Below, piece by piece: positions 22,501 to 35,037 of a DNA stretch of 64,000 nt (its first letter is position 1; the number at the start of each line of letters is the position of its first letter). Under the pieces are notes generated by a model. The model saw only the letters and a program-made list of their open reading frames with translations. It ran no database searches and was not told the origin of the DNA. The stretch is from Lolium rigidum. Lineage: Eukaryota; Streptophyta; Magnoliopsida; Poales; Poaceae. Position numbers and translations under genes: made by a program. The stretch covers positions 64,737,754 to 64,801,753 of the forward strand of contig NC_061508.1 of assembly GCF_022539505.1 (NCBI RefSeq), read 5' to 3'.

Positions 22501-22843
22501 CAGCTTCAAGCTGTAAAAAGCTCTAGCCCTCCCATGGACAACTTTATTGTGTGAATCATTGTTTCTCCATTTACAACTCAACTACAACCGAAAAACAAAA
22601 TCTTAGTTACAGCCAACTTGCAAATCACATACTAGCAAGAATCATGATGCAAATTCCATGGTTTTAGACCTGCTTATCTCCAATTTAATTCTCGGTCTCA
22701 AGAGTTTCTATTTCTCTCAAAAGGTGAAAACAGAGTGGCAAACATACATTGTACTGTACCACAAGTTTTGAACAAAGTTCTCAAGAGTCTGATTATAGAG
22801 ATGATTTCTTAATGTACTGATTACATGAATGCATACATCAATT
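22501..22843. other. 3' flank of the SYF1-like gene
   Basis: AT-rich sequence between the LTR remnant and the end of the SYF1-like frame. It may contain that gene's 3' untranslated region on the minus strand. No gene of its own. Confidence 0.4.
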
Positions 22844-25204
22844 TTACACCAGACGTGTCCTTTTGCATTGCTGAGCGATGCTTGCACCGCCGAGTTGTTG
22901 GCCGGCGCACGCACGCAGCAGCCTCTTCGGTGCGGCCCGGAAATCGTCCATCTCCGCCACGGCGGCGCCGGCACTACCGATCGCACCGGCTCCGGCGCTA
23001 GCAGCGGCAGTTCTCTTGACACGGAGCATCTCCCTGAACGTACTCCCGTCGCCGTGGAGAAGCTCGAAGTCGTTCCACCGTTTCCAAAACTCAGGGCGAA
23101 CCTCAGGATCCGTGAAGCTCGCCGCGTAGACGTACAGCGCCCGGGCGCGCGCGACTTCTCCGAGCCCGATCTCGAGGTTGGCGAGCCTGACGCACATCGT
23201 CGTCGCGTCCTCGTCCGGGAGGCCGCCGCCGCTTATCGCCTGGCAGTACACGTCCCTCGCCTTCAGAACGTCGTAGAGCTCCGAGGCCCGCGCGACGTAC
23301 ACCTCGTAGATGCCGAGCCTGTCGCCGGCCGGGACGGTGCTCGCGCCGTCCTCGTAAACCTTCATCGCGCGGCTAGCCAGGCCAAACTCCTCCTCGAATC
23401 TTGCGTACTTAAGGTACAGTGCCTTCTTCCTCTCCGGCGGCGCCTGCAGGACGGCGCCCTCGAACAGGTCTCTCACCCTCTCCGGCCTGCTCCTCCCGTG
23501 CCTCTGCACGAACTTGGGTCCCAGGTACGCTCCCCGAGATGGCCTCGTCAGTGAGGGTGCCCGAACGACTTGGCCGCCGCGCTCGTGGGTCTGGGCAGCG
23601 CCCTCGAACCTCTGGTGCTCCTCCAGAAGGGTGGCATGGTCCAGCACCAGCAGCGGCGTGGCGAGGCCGAGGTTGTGCATCCTGTCGTAGACGGCGCAGG
23701 TGGACTCGAGCGATCCGTGTGTCTTCGTCAGGTCCACGTACATGATCCATAGTTTCAGAGATCGGTGCAGTTTCATCTGAACAGGTTCGCCGGCCACGCC
23801 GGCGGCTGCGCGCCTCCTGGCATCGATCGATGGCTCCGACGTCGCTTGCCGGATGATGTCCATGGCCCTCTCGGGATTCTGCTGCCTCAGCTCCATATTT
23901 GCCCATTCACAGTAGACCGCGGCGAGGTGGTCCGCAGCCGTGAAGTTCGCCTGTGTGGCCCTCTGGAAGACGTCTCGGGCGCACTCGACGCGGCCGCGGT
24001 CCTCGCACATCTTGGCCAGCGCCAGCCAGAGCGTGTGCGGCGGCTTCCCGGTGGCCTTCGCTGGATCGAGCGGTCACTGACAGCCTCCACGTAAGTCGCG
24101 GCGTATCTCGCGGGATCCTTGTCGAAGATCTTGGCCCGGTCGTGCCACGCCTGGACGTCGTGCGGGTTCTGCCTCAGCAGCACGCCGTTGAGCAGCTCCG
24201 GCCGGCGCTCCAGCAGCCGCTCGAGCCTCGCCATCGTCAAGTCAATGTCGTCTCGGTCCGCGAGCCAGAAGTCTTGGATGCCTACGGTGTCCGCTTGGCC
24301 GAGTTCCGCGGCAGCCACGGCGTGCTCGAAGTGCAGGTAGGCGTCGAACACCGTCCGGAAGTCCTTGACGTTGGTGGCCGTGGTCACGCCCTCCTCGAAC
24401 ACGTCCCTCGCCTTGCCGTGGAGCCCCGTCCGCGCGTAGTGGCCAGCCAGACACGTCCACAGCGCGCCAGCCTCGTCGCGGAACGCGCGGATGCCGCCGC
24501 GGAGGATGGCGTCCCGGCATCCCGGCGACCTCCTCGGATGCTGGGCGAGCAGGCTACGAGGGTCAAAGCAGGCTGGCGCTTCGTCGTGCCCCCGACGGAC
24601 ACAGGCGTCGTCGTTGTGGCCGCGCGCGGTGCTCGGCGGCGTCGCGCCATCTGCCGGCGGAGACGAGGACACGCAGCGAGATCCTCGGCGTGGCCGGGGT
24701 CGAAGCTGGAGGTGGCGGCGGTGGACGGCGAGGAGAGTTTCGGCCGGGCAGCCGCGGGAGGCGAGGCGGAGGAGGGCGGCCACACGCGGTGGTGCTGCGT
24801 GGCCGGGCAGGGACGCGGCGCCCGGTCGAAGTGCGGGCGGGCGCATGGTGAGGTGCGCTGATCGAGGAGCGATGAGGCGTACATGTCGCTGGACGCGCGG
24901 CATCCCGGGCCAGCTGCGGCGGCAGCGGCTCGAAGGCAGCGTTGGCCTCGGCATGGGCGCGGTGGGTCACGGGAAGCGGCGCGGCCGTGTCGGCGAGCTC
25001 GGTGAGGTAGGCGTGCCAGAGCTTGTACGAGGCCGGGAGTGCCCGCAGCGCGCGCTCGTAGATGGCAGAGCGCTTCGCCGGCGGCGCCGCGCGGAGAGAA
25101 GATAGGTACCGCAGCCAGCCGGCTAGCCTGAACGGGTCTCGCAGGACGTCCTCCTCGTACGCGACGTCGTCCGCCGAGACCTCGATCTCCATAGGCGCCG
25201 TCAT
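22844..25204 (-). pseudogene. SYF1: SYF1/XAB2-like pre-mRNA splicing factor, frameshifted
   Basis: SYF1 is a HAT/TPR-repeat scaffold of the Prp19-associated (NTC) splicing complex in the nucleus. This minus-strand copy starts at 25204 (MTAPMEIE), stops at 22844 and has no introns. Family-specific stretches run in order: YEEDVLRDPFRLAGWLRYL, YERALRALPASYKLWHAYL, FDPGHAEDL, ARDVFEEGVTTAT, QNPHDVQAWHDRAKIFDKDP, AATYVEAV, RATQANFTAADHLAAVYCEW, KLHRSLKLWIMYVDL, APPERKKALYLKYARFEEEFG and DGSTFREMLRVKRT. The frame changes repeatedly between about 24930 and 24520, again near 24075, and probably near 23550, so no single frame covers the protein. The last 388 codons are otherwise open. Length (about 780 codons) is shorter than usual SYF1 (about 850-920). 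It is either a decaying duplicate or a badly assembled gene. Related fragment at 8363-8482. Confidence 0.85.
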
Positions 25205-26512
25205 CTCTGTCTTCGTCGACCTCGACTCCTCTAACTGCGAGGGATCGTGAGAACGTGATGAGCAGGCAGCGAATCCCCGTATTTGAAACCTCAGCGGTTC
25301 GAACCCGACACGGAACTTTACTCCTGGATCGAGTCGGTTCTTAAACGAGTTGGGCTCGGGGACGGACCCAATTTGTTGGGCCATATCTGCTTAGGCTGCT
25401 GCAGGCCGAATACTGAAACAACCATGCGGCATGGCCTGGACATTTGGGCCAGATGAGTTCATTGCAAAATTCTGCTAAAAAAAGTTAATTGCAAAATACC
25501 AACCAGTGTTCTTTCTTTTTGCAAAAACCCACCGAACCAATCTCTAAGTGTCGCAAAGAACATTGGTCGGCAATGGTGTGATTGAAGTGTGGAGTCCTTA
25601 TTCAGCTATTCCGGCGGAATGTTTCCTCAAAGCTAGCGGCATTGTCAAGGGATGCTAATCGGGTGGCGCATTGTTTAGAAAATGCTTATGTAGAAGCAAA
25701 ACTTAGTTTGATATGATGACCCTCTAAAGTTTATACCGCTTTTATAATCGTAGATGTAACCTTGTTATCTAATAAATAAGCGTCGAGTGGCATTCAGTCG
25801 GTTTCGGCCTCTTGAAAATGTTTCTGGCCCAAGGGGTCCACTATCAGGCTGACGTGGCATGAGGTTCTTTTGTGTTTTTGTGAAGAACACCTCAATATAT
25901 TGTATTTTCTCTCCTTCAATCATTTTTCCGCAAAAATCCCTAATCCATGTCGCCCTACGTCGGGGAAGACGGCCATGAGGCGGTCTTCTTGCATTCCTCG
26001 CCGCGCATTCTTCCCCGTTGGCGCAAGGGCAACACACAGCTCGGCTGAACTCCTGCACCACCTCCATCCTCACCGCCGCAGGGGTGGCGGTCGGGCTCAC
26101 ATGACACTTCAAAATAGTTTTTAGCTTCCTCTATATGTGTCTTAAGGGCTCGGGCCCGAATTTTAGGAGATCTATTAAAGATGCTCTAAGTACAATGCAA
26201 TTTGTAGGTTAATTCAAATCCTACTTTAACACTCCCCTTTGAACATGGAGAAAGCTTCGTGTAATATACGATGTCAAAGGCTCCCTATACCTGAATATAT
26301 AATCTTAAATTTTCTTGTATAATCTAGAGTCTCGGTGTATGAGTTCGGAGATCCAGCCGAAAATGTGAAGATAAGTACTACGGTATATAAAAATGATACC
26401 ACAACCTGGTGAAAAAAAATGACGAGACGAAGATATGGCATTTGTGCATAATACGGCTTGAAGAACATATGTCACGATGGGTAGGTCGCAACCCATTTAG
26501 GACTTCTAGGGG
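25205..26512. other. Unassigned intergenic sequence
   Basis: 5' flank of the SYF1-like copy, then about 1.2 kb with no recognised gene or terminal-repeat structure. Short ORFs only. Confidence 0.4.
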
Positions 26513-28050
26513 TGAAAGTGCATGGAACGCCCATGTGTGTTTTTGTAATTAATGAAAATTCATATGGACTAATGTTTGCATTGAGTTATATTTATAGGAG
26601 TTGTCTATAGAAAATCCTTGAAGCATATGTTGGCTTCAAGGTTGGAATAAGAAGAAGTTGATGAGGAATATCAAGGTCTTGAAGAAGAAGATTAAGTGAT
26701 CTCTCATGTGTATCCTCAAGACATCAACATAATGAATAAAGAAGTAATAAGGTGCAAGTTCAAGATGAGCCACCTCGAAGAGATCATATGCTTGAAGCTT
26801 GCAATCCATACGGTGATCATGTATATGTGAAGATATGCTGAAGAAGCTCTCCCATAGTGGATTATGGGGAGCAATCTGCAAGACTTCATCAAGCAAGCAC
26901 AATCAAGAAAGGCCATCTTGTTGCGGTCAAGATCATCATCATCGAGCTCAAGTGGAATGCGCAAGGTTAAGCTTTGCTCTTGATAGGATTTATTTCTTAC
27001 CAGTCTCGTGGCTTAGTTGGGAGACCGATTTATAGGTTAGTTAGTATACTATCAAGAGGGCTCTTAAGTGAGTAACTCGATCGCATCGTTCGGGGAGAGC
27101 TTAAACCTGTAAATCCTTGCATCATATTTTTTTGTTGTTATTTGGATCTTATCCATATGATATTTTACAGCTAATGATTATTTCCATGACAAGCTGTAGT
27201 TCATCGAAAACGGATTCCGCATAAATTACTTGTTGCGTATTCGGTTTTGGAATTTTTCTCAGTTTCTCGTATTGAGAGGTTTCATGCTAAAATTTATAGA
27301 AAATCCTCCTTCACTTGTTACCATATTTTCATTTTTTGTTTGGGTAGCTCGTGTTGTCCTCTTTAGAACAAAATAGGTTTCGTCTCGATCGAAGTTCCTA
27401 AACTCTGGATATTGTGGTTTCAAGTTTGCCTTCTATTTGGTTAAAAGAAAAGGAAAAGGGGTTGGTTACGCAGTACCTTGTGTTGGGCCGGCACTACCGC
27501 TCGGCCCACACCGGCACTACCGGCTTCCGCACACGGCACTACGTGACCTGGCGGTTACCTGGCCCATGACGTCTAGTTGTTGCTAGCTGCTGCATGCGGC
27601 CGGTAGTACCGCCGAGCGTGCATTTTTCTTGCCCCAATGCGCAAAAAACCGCTTGCCCTTTTTAACGCCCCATTTCTCTCTCTTTCTACTTCGTCTTCCT
27701 CTCTTAGCTCTCCTCCATTGCCAACATTTGAGAGCTTCTTCTCCCACCATGTTTCTTGTTCATATTTGAGAAAAATAGAGTGGAGATCTAGATCTACAAT
27801 CCCATCAAGAAAATTTTCCTCTTTGTGAGGGAATACCTAGATCTAATTCTTGGAGAAAATTTTGTGTTCCTTGATAGCTCGAAATTTAGCACTATTTTAC
27901 TAAGGTTTTTAACTATACTATTACTCATATTGTCACTCATTTCATGCTCCAGCTAGATACACCTATGCCTATTTTGCATACTTACGAGATCTTATTCATT
28001 TTCATATGAGTTTTGCATATTTATTAGTTTTAGTAGGATTTTATTTTGTT
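26513..28050 (+). repeat. LTR-like remnant with CCGGCACTACCGG words
   Basis: It starts TGAAAGTGCATGGA and runs through text that I recognise as a common cereal LTR-like repeat. A short GC-rich stretch (27480-27620) carries CCGGCACTACCG and CGGTAGTACCG palindromic words. No coding region or partner LTR was found, and the right boundary is uncertain. Confidence 0.45.
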
Positions 28051-28530
28051 TCCCTTATCTTTGAAATGTATTCAGGTGTTATTGGAGATCATGGAAAAAG
28101 GGAGCAAAAGGGACCAAGAGGCAGGATGTAGAAGAGTTACATGCACCAGACTTAGCCATATGAGGTGTGGCAAAGTGATATTTTTCGAACATCTTATATT
28201 TAAGTTCTAAGGCCATGGTATTGTACCTCGTCCATACGAGTTCAACGACCCGAAGAACACCCAAATCGGAGTTCGTATGAAGAAATGGCGTTCATAATAC
28301 GAAAGCATCCAGTAGCTTTGGGAACCATCGGTACAGGCAGACCCGCCCGTACCATACGGCCGTATCGGGCTCCGTCGGGTCCGTTTCATCAAAAGGAACA
28401 ATATTTGTGAAGGCCCGATGGGCTTATTCGGCCCCAGGCTCCGCCAGTTCGAGAAAACGACCTCCAGCACCTATACAAAGAGAAGAGGAGGCAAGGAGAG
28501 GCACCACTTCATCATCCACGCCCTAGGGGT
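28051..28530 (+). repeat. LTR remnant, left part (continues at 51632)
   Basis: Sequence ending CATCCACGCCCTAGGGGT, where the long LTR-like unit inserted. The right part resumes after 51631, so this older repeat was cut by that insertion. GC-rich CCGTACC words at 28330-28400 look like part of an LTR promoter region. Family not named. Confidence 0.5.
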
Positions 28531-31248
28531 TGTAATATCCCAGGTTTAGAGGCTACAAAATGAGAGAACACCAGAGTGTGCATTGCATTCATGCATAGAA
28601 AATCCGGGGAATTTTCGCGCTTTCAAATAAAACTTGTCACAGTAACTGAAGTTTCACTTGACTTGGTGGAATTGAAGTAGATCATCAAGTCAAGCGCTAT
28701 AAACTTCACTGTGATCTTTGCTAAAACCTTGTTTTGGATAGAGATGATTTGATCTATGGGTTAGATCAAATGTGATTAGCTTTACAATAACTACACTTTA
28801 AGTGAGGATCAAATACCAAATCCTATAAAAGATCATAACATGGTATTCCTTACAACAACACATTCTTTAAGAATCAAACCCTAACTACCTTGTGTAATTT
28901 AATTCACTTCTAAACTTATTACCAAATAAGGTAAACCACAGGGTCTAAAGTGCATAAAAGCCACACATTCTTTTTCAAATCATAAATTATTAAATATATC
29001 GAATATCATAAAACTAAATCCGTTCACATTACGAATTATAGTTCAAACTATTTGAATAAAACTAACTATGAGTATTTTGAAACTCATACGATCATGCCTT
29101 GGTGAAATCAAACACCAACTATCCAAAATTAAGGAATAACCTTCCACCTTGACCTCTTGACCAATATTATAATATAAATCCAATCAAATATGATATGGTG
29201 CATTATTCACAAGTATAAAAGCATCCACAAGACATCTAGTAACAAATGCCACTTGGCTATGCAAAAATAAATAATATGAGAGGACAATGTCCATGCCACA
29301 TAGGATGAAAATATCTACATAGGTTGCCTCCTAAGCTATGCCACCTCATGCTCAAAGGATTGCTATGTATGAGGCCATGACAACCAAGCATATTACTCAT
29401 CAAACCAAAACAAGAGTCACTCACCTATGTGTCATGGTACTAGAGCTTGCCCAAGCCTATAAAAGGAGTCATACCCTTCATCCATTTGATCATTTAGTAC
29501 CATGCTAGAAGGAAACCAAAGACTTGAGACCATCCATACATTAGCTAGGATCAAGATGAAGAATCTAGGAGGTGGAGGCATACTACAAGATGCAGGTTTA
29601 TCATATTTCATGAAGAATAAGCTACAGAAGATTGCAAGGTATAATTCCTAGGAAGACCATATATCATATATCATATCATCATATTTTGAGTAGAGCCCTA
29701 GGATGTGTCAAACTATTGAGAAGTGAGAGAAGTGATAATATTAACCATAGCCATGTTCATACAAGCATACTAGGGAAGTACTAATCCTAGTTGTTCAATT
29801 CAACATTTGATCTTGGAGGTGAGAACCCTCTTCCGATAGCAGTACCTTAGGAAACCAATTCCATAATCATCACAACTTGGTATTGATCATAATAACCCTA
29901 AGAATCTAGGATGAGTGTGATGAGAGGAATAATAAAGAGAGATTAGTGAGGAATAAGTTGCTCATATCTAATGCATGATCATGCTTAGGAGATACAGAAT
30001 ACTAAGTTAAACCCTAGTATGATAAGCAGATATCATCCATATCATGAAACCATAGGGAGATCACCAGTAACCCTAAATCACTACTAATATCTTAAGTAGG
30101 AAAACAATTGAAGGACAACCACACTTTGGCTAGCCAAGCACCTATGTTAACCTTAGTAATATTTTGAAGTAATCATCACCTTATTGTGAGGAAGAGCAAC
30201 CCTAGTTAACTCAATGTGATATCTATCAATCATACATAGAACCTTGTACCTATATCCTAATCCTAACTTGTGTACCACTTGGGTGATCACAAATAAAACC
30301 TAAAGAATAGTCCATAGCCAAGTGACCAACTCAACCCTACCTTTCAAACCATGCATATGTAGGTGTACCCAACTATTGTTTCCAAACACATAAAAATCAT
30401 TAGGAGAGGAACAATAAATACTTAATCATTTAAGGACAATGGTTTAATAAATCAATACCAGTGACTTTAGAATAAAACCTAAACTAATTTTGAAGTCCTT
30501 AGAAGATTTTGGCACATGAAATCATGATCCTAACATCATCTCCAAATTGAGAAACCAATTTAGTATCAACTTATAAAGTGTTATTTGCAAGGAAATACAA
30601 AATGAAACTAATTCTAACACTTCGTAAGTGAAGTACTTTTTGAAAAGTAATTTGAAAACTTCAAATTTCAAATATTAAATCATACATATGTATAATATTT
30701 CATTCTCATTTTCAATAAGGTTAATTATCATATATAAATACTCAAACAAAGTATATTAAATAAACCACCCAAGTATTTATTACTTGAGATATTTTGGTGG
30801 AATTCAATTCACCACAAAAATCTACAAAACAATACTGGATTCAAAGTTTGAATTCAAATAACAAATATAAAACAGGAAATGAAAAAGAAAACAGAAAATG
30901 GAAAGAGAGAAGAGGTTACCTAGCAGGCCGTCGCAGCCCAACGCCAACCAGGCAGCATCCCACGGCGTGGCCCAGCCTCAGCCCACCATACCGTTTCGAT
31001 AAAAAGAAGACGGACATCTTCTTCTTCCTCTCCGGAGTCGACAACGCAGAGGAGAGCGCCGGCCACGTCCCTCGCCAACGATAAGGACGACCTCGGATGT
31101 TACCAAAACTCTAGAACCGCACCCTATCGTCCTCGCGTCCGTCCTATCCCCTTTGCATCAAGATTCCCGCCCCATAAACTCTTCGTCATTGGCCGATCAT
31201 CGTGGCCACTATCGTTGGTGAAATGACGAGCCAAACCTCGTCAGTCGC

Positions 31249-31255
31249 TATAAAA
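31249..31255 (+). promoter_or_regulatory. Candidate TATA box of the long LTR
   Basis: TATAAAA lies in a GC-rich region between AT-rich flanks, followed 40-70 bp later by GAAGCCCTAATC, a leader-like sequence common in cereal LTRs. Inferred. Confidence 0.45.
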
Positions 31256-32535
31256 CCTCCACGAGGGTCACCGCGAAGCCCTAATCTTCCTCCACCCCTC
31301 CATTTCCCCTCAGACCCTCTGCAACTTCCATATTCTTCCACAGCACCTCACCGGTGTCGATCAAGAACCCGACGATAGGAGCAACCCCAGCATCCAGCTC
31401 GTGGACGAGGAGGTGCGCCTGACGCCGTAGATCATCTTGGAGGAAGGAATCGAGACGAAGCTTCCTCAAGCCGGTGAATTTCATCGATCCCAGTCGCCAT
31501 TCATCATCGGAATCGGCGATTTCAACCACGTCTCCGGCCACCGCTGTCGTCGTCGAGCATACCATCAGGTCCAGGGTGAGCGTGTGCATCCATATATCTA
31601 TTTACCGAAGCTTCTAGCTCTCTGTAGCTAGCTTTTGCATCTTGTCCGAGCCGCGCTGGCGCAGCCGAGTTCGTCGAAGCAACTCCGGTGACCTCTAGGT
31701 GGTGGCGTTGATACTATCTTGCTCAGCATCGAGTCACGGTTCGAACGCATCCATCCGCGCATCCCGGGGAACCTAAATCGGCGGCGCCATCGTGCGCTGA
31801 CCGCCGGCAGCCATTGAACAGCGAGGCCGACGTGGCCATGGGACCATCTCATGGCCTTGACCGGTCTTCGCCTGCATGGCAGCTGAGGTGGACACATGTC
31901 CCATCTGTCTGTGGCTAGGGCTAGATCCAGATCGGTAGATGTAGTATTTCTATTTATTTCAATCCAGAAAATTCCTGAAAATTTGCAAATATATGTAAAA
32001 TTCATTTCAACTCAGAAAATTACAAATAAGATATCAAAATGCTCACAAAAATAAACACTATACAATAAAAATATAATATGAATTTTTTCCAAAATAAAAA
32101 TTTAATTATTTAACATGTATTAAATTATGCCTTTTCTTTTGTTCAAAATACAATTTGAATTCAATAATTAGTCAAGTTTCAAAAATAAATAACAACTATT
32201 CAGTAAGTAAATAAAATATTAAGATTAATTTTATTTATCATATTTCATTAACTATTATTAGTATTTAAAAACCTTAAATTGCAAATTACCAATTACCATA
32301 ATAATAAAGCTAGAAAATGTTAAAAAAATAATATTATTTTTGTAGTCAAAAGTTATTTATTTACTTAAAACTTTTTAGTCAACAAGTTATCATAAAATTT
32401 AATAACAACTATAAAACCCTAATTCCTGAGTTAAACCCTAACGAATGAACCTCGTGTGAGCACGCGTTAGTTGTCCAACACGTGTCTAACGCCGTTCAGT
32501 AAAACGTTAAGCAGGGAAGCGCGTGTGGTCAGTGT

Positions 32536-32915
32536 GTGAATCAGGCTTCTGTCTTCTTCTGCGTGTACATTTCCTATCTCGAACAGAACCAGCATGTTGG
32601 TCAGGGTAAAATTATGACGGGCATCCGCGGCCGTTCCACATGGATTCATCGAGGCACATCCCTCTTCTCACCCTCTCCGCATCGTGGCTTCAGTGTGTTG
32701 GTAATGGCGACGGGCATTGGAATGCCCACCACCGCGAGCATGTCCAGCGGCGGCGGCCGGTTGCAGCGGCGCGATGGACCGACCCTCAAGATGCCCACCA
32801 CCACGAGCGCGTCCAGCGGGGGCGCGGTGGACCGGCCCTCCAAGATGCCCACCACCATGCGTGCATCCGGCGGCGGGTGCAGCGGTGTGGTGGACCGGCC
32901 CTCCAAGATGCCCAG
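32536..32915 (+). other. Open frame with in-frame minisatellite, cut by Athila insertion
   Basis: A plus-strand frame contains three tandem units of 69, 54 and 63 bp, all multiples of three (32724-32909). Each starts MPTT and the later two end VDRPSK, with Ser/Gly-rich middles. The frame starts a fourth unit (ATGCC) and is interrupted at 32916 by an LTR. I recognise no protein family. It may be chance coding within an LTR or a captured gene piece. Confidence 0.4.
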
Positions 32916-34082
32916 TGATACGTCTCCAACGTACCTATAATTTCTGATGTTCCATGCTTGTTTTATGACAATACTTATATGTTTTGCTCGCACTTTATAA
33001 TGTTTTTATGTATTTTCCGGAACTAACCTATTAACAAGAAGTCAAAGTCGCCAGAAACCATCCAGTACGCCGCCACCATCACGAAACTCCGTCTCGGGAC
33101 CAGAAACTCCGTTCTGGCACTCCGCCGGGACGGGGAATTGGAGGAGATCATCGCCATCATCACCACCGACGCCTCTCCATCGATCAGCCATGTTTCCCCC
33201 ATCCATGTGTGAGTAATTCCCCCGCTGTAGGCTGAAGGGGATGGTAGGGATTGGATGAGATTGGTCATGTAATAGCATAAGATTGTTAGGGCATATTGCC
33301 TAGTGTCCATAATTGGTACTTTTATGATGATATTGTTGTAACTTGTTATGCTTAATGCTTGTCACTAGGGCCCGAGTGCCATGATCTCAGATCTGAACAT
33401 GTTATCAATTCATGATGATATTCATTGCTTTATGATCTTACCTGCAAGTTGTATACACGTATTGTTGTCCAGGAACCGAGGCCCCAAAGTGACGAAATTG
33501 GGACAACCGAAGGGAAGACGGTGATATGAGGATCACATGTGTACACCGAGTGTTAATGCTTTGCTCCGGTGCTCTATTAAAAGGAGTACCTTAATTTCCG
33601 ATGAGATTCCCTAGAGGCCCGGCTGCCACACGGTCGGTAGGACAAAAGATGTTGTGCAAGTTTCTCATTGCGAGCACGTACGACTAAATATGGAACACAT
33701 GCCTATTGATTGATTAGTACTTGGATACCGTTTTATTATTATCCGCAAATTCCATGCCTTGATTGTTACATGAGTTTCTCTCATCCATGCAACGCCCGTT
33801 CATCCATCCTGTGCCTACTGATATTTTCATCCTGTTGTTTACTATAATCACTACTGCTTGTCTTTGTTACTCGCTGCTTTGTTATTTCACTACTTGTCTA
33901 CTGCTATAAAGCTGTTATATCTTGATAAACTCTTGCGAGTAAGTCTGTTTCCGGTGCGGCTGAATTGACAACTCCGTTGTTAAGGCTTTCAAGTATTCTT
34001 TGTCTCCCCTTGTGTCGAATCAATAAATTGGGTTTTACTTCCCACGAAGACTGTTACGATCCCCTATACTTGTGGGTTATCA
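32916..34082 (+). repeat. 5' LTR of outer Athila-type element
   Basis: It runs from TGATACGTCTCCAACG to CTTGTGGGTTATCA. Same family as 46954-48111 and, in reverse, 18276-19589. Confidence 0.95.
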
Positions 34083-34092
34083 AGACTATTTT

Positions 34093-34110
34093 ACGGCGCC
34101 GTTGCCGGGA
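34093..34110 (+). other. Primer-binding site of outer element
   Basis: ACGGCGCCGTTGCCGGGA, close to the tRNA-Asp-type site TGGCGCCGTTGCCGGGGA, with changes at its first bases and one G missing. Confidence 0.75.
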
Positions 34111-34355
34111 AGGCATAGCTCTACTCATAAGTTCACCTGGGGAGTACACTCTACCTCTCTCTCTATTATTATTTTATTTTATTTTGTTTTGCTTAGTTTA
34201 CTCTTGTCTAGTTTATTTGTGCTTAGTTTATTTCTGTCTAGTATTATTTTTCTTAGTTTACTTTTGCTTAGTTTCTTTTTGTCTTGTTTTATTTTTCCCA
34301 TATACCCAAAAATCCATAAAAATTTGAAAAATCGAAAAATTAAAAACTGTTGCTA

Positions 34356-34907
34356 TGGGAGAACCTACAACCTATTTGGAGCTTATGGAATTATATAATA
34401 ATTATAGAAAATCAAGAGCGGGTGAAGTTATGAGTCTTTGTGATAGAAAAGCTGAAAACAATTGCTAAAATCTTGCTTAAACGCCATGATATAAAGCTGT
34501 TGCTCTCAACGAGGACACTAAACATCTTAAATTTCAATGTGGCTTTAGTGAGGAATTTTTTATTAAGAACTATAATCGGAATAGCTATATTCATTTTGGG
34601 TTCGAAGAAGTAGAACAATTTGTCATATTTATGGGAGCCTCTGAGATAGAATCCTTCATGGCTAAAAATTATGAAACTTGTCTTTGTTTGTAAGGACCTT
34701 AAAGATTATGTCTCTTCTATCCTTAATTTTTTCATAGAAAGCTACGGTGATAATACTTATATCATTGATTATAAAGAGAGACTCATTAATGCACAAGAAT
34801 GCACTCACAATTTGCAGGAACCGGTGGAAGAAGAAATTGATGAACCTGAAAGCTCATTGGATGAAAAAGAGGAGCAAATCGATGAACTACGAAAGCTCAT
34901 TGGATGA
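34356..34907 (+). pseudogene. Decayed first ORF of outer element
   Basis: It starts MGEPTTYLELMELYNN at 34356, stops after about 37 codons and continues in shifted frames. A later open stretch (34671-34907) ends in a Glu-rich tail (EEEIDEPESSLDEKEEQ). This reading frame recurs in cereal Athila-type elements in my experience, but it has no known function. At least two frame breaks. Confidence 0.5.
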
Positions 34908-35037
34908 AAAAAGAAGAGGAGAGTGATGAACAAAAGGAGGAAGAATGGATTAGCTACCCATGCCAACCTTCTAATGAGAGTAACTCTTTATCTCTTACAC
35001 TATTTGATTGTCCTCCATGCTTACCAAAGGAGGATGA

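Noticed and set aside
22844..25204. Functional two-gene reading: separate N-terminal and C-terminal proteins
   Set aside because: Both halves belong to one SYF1 family in collinear order, and frame changes explain the split.
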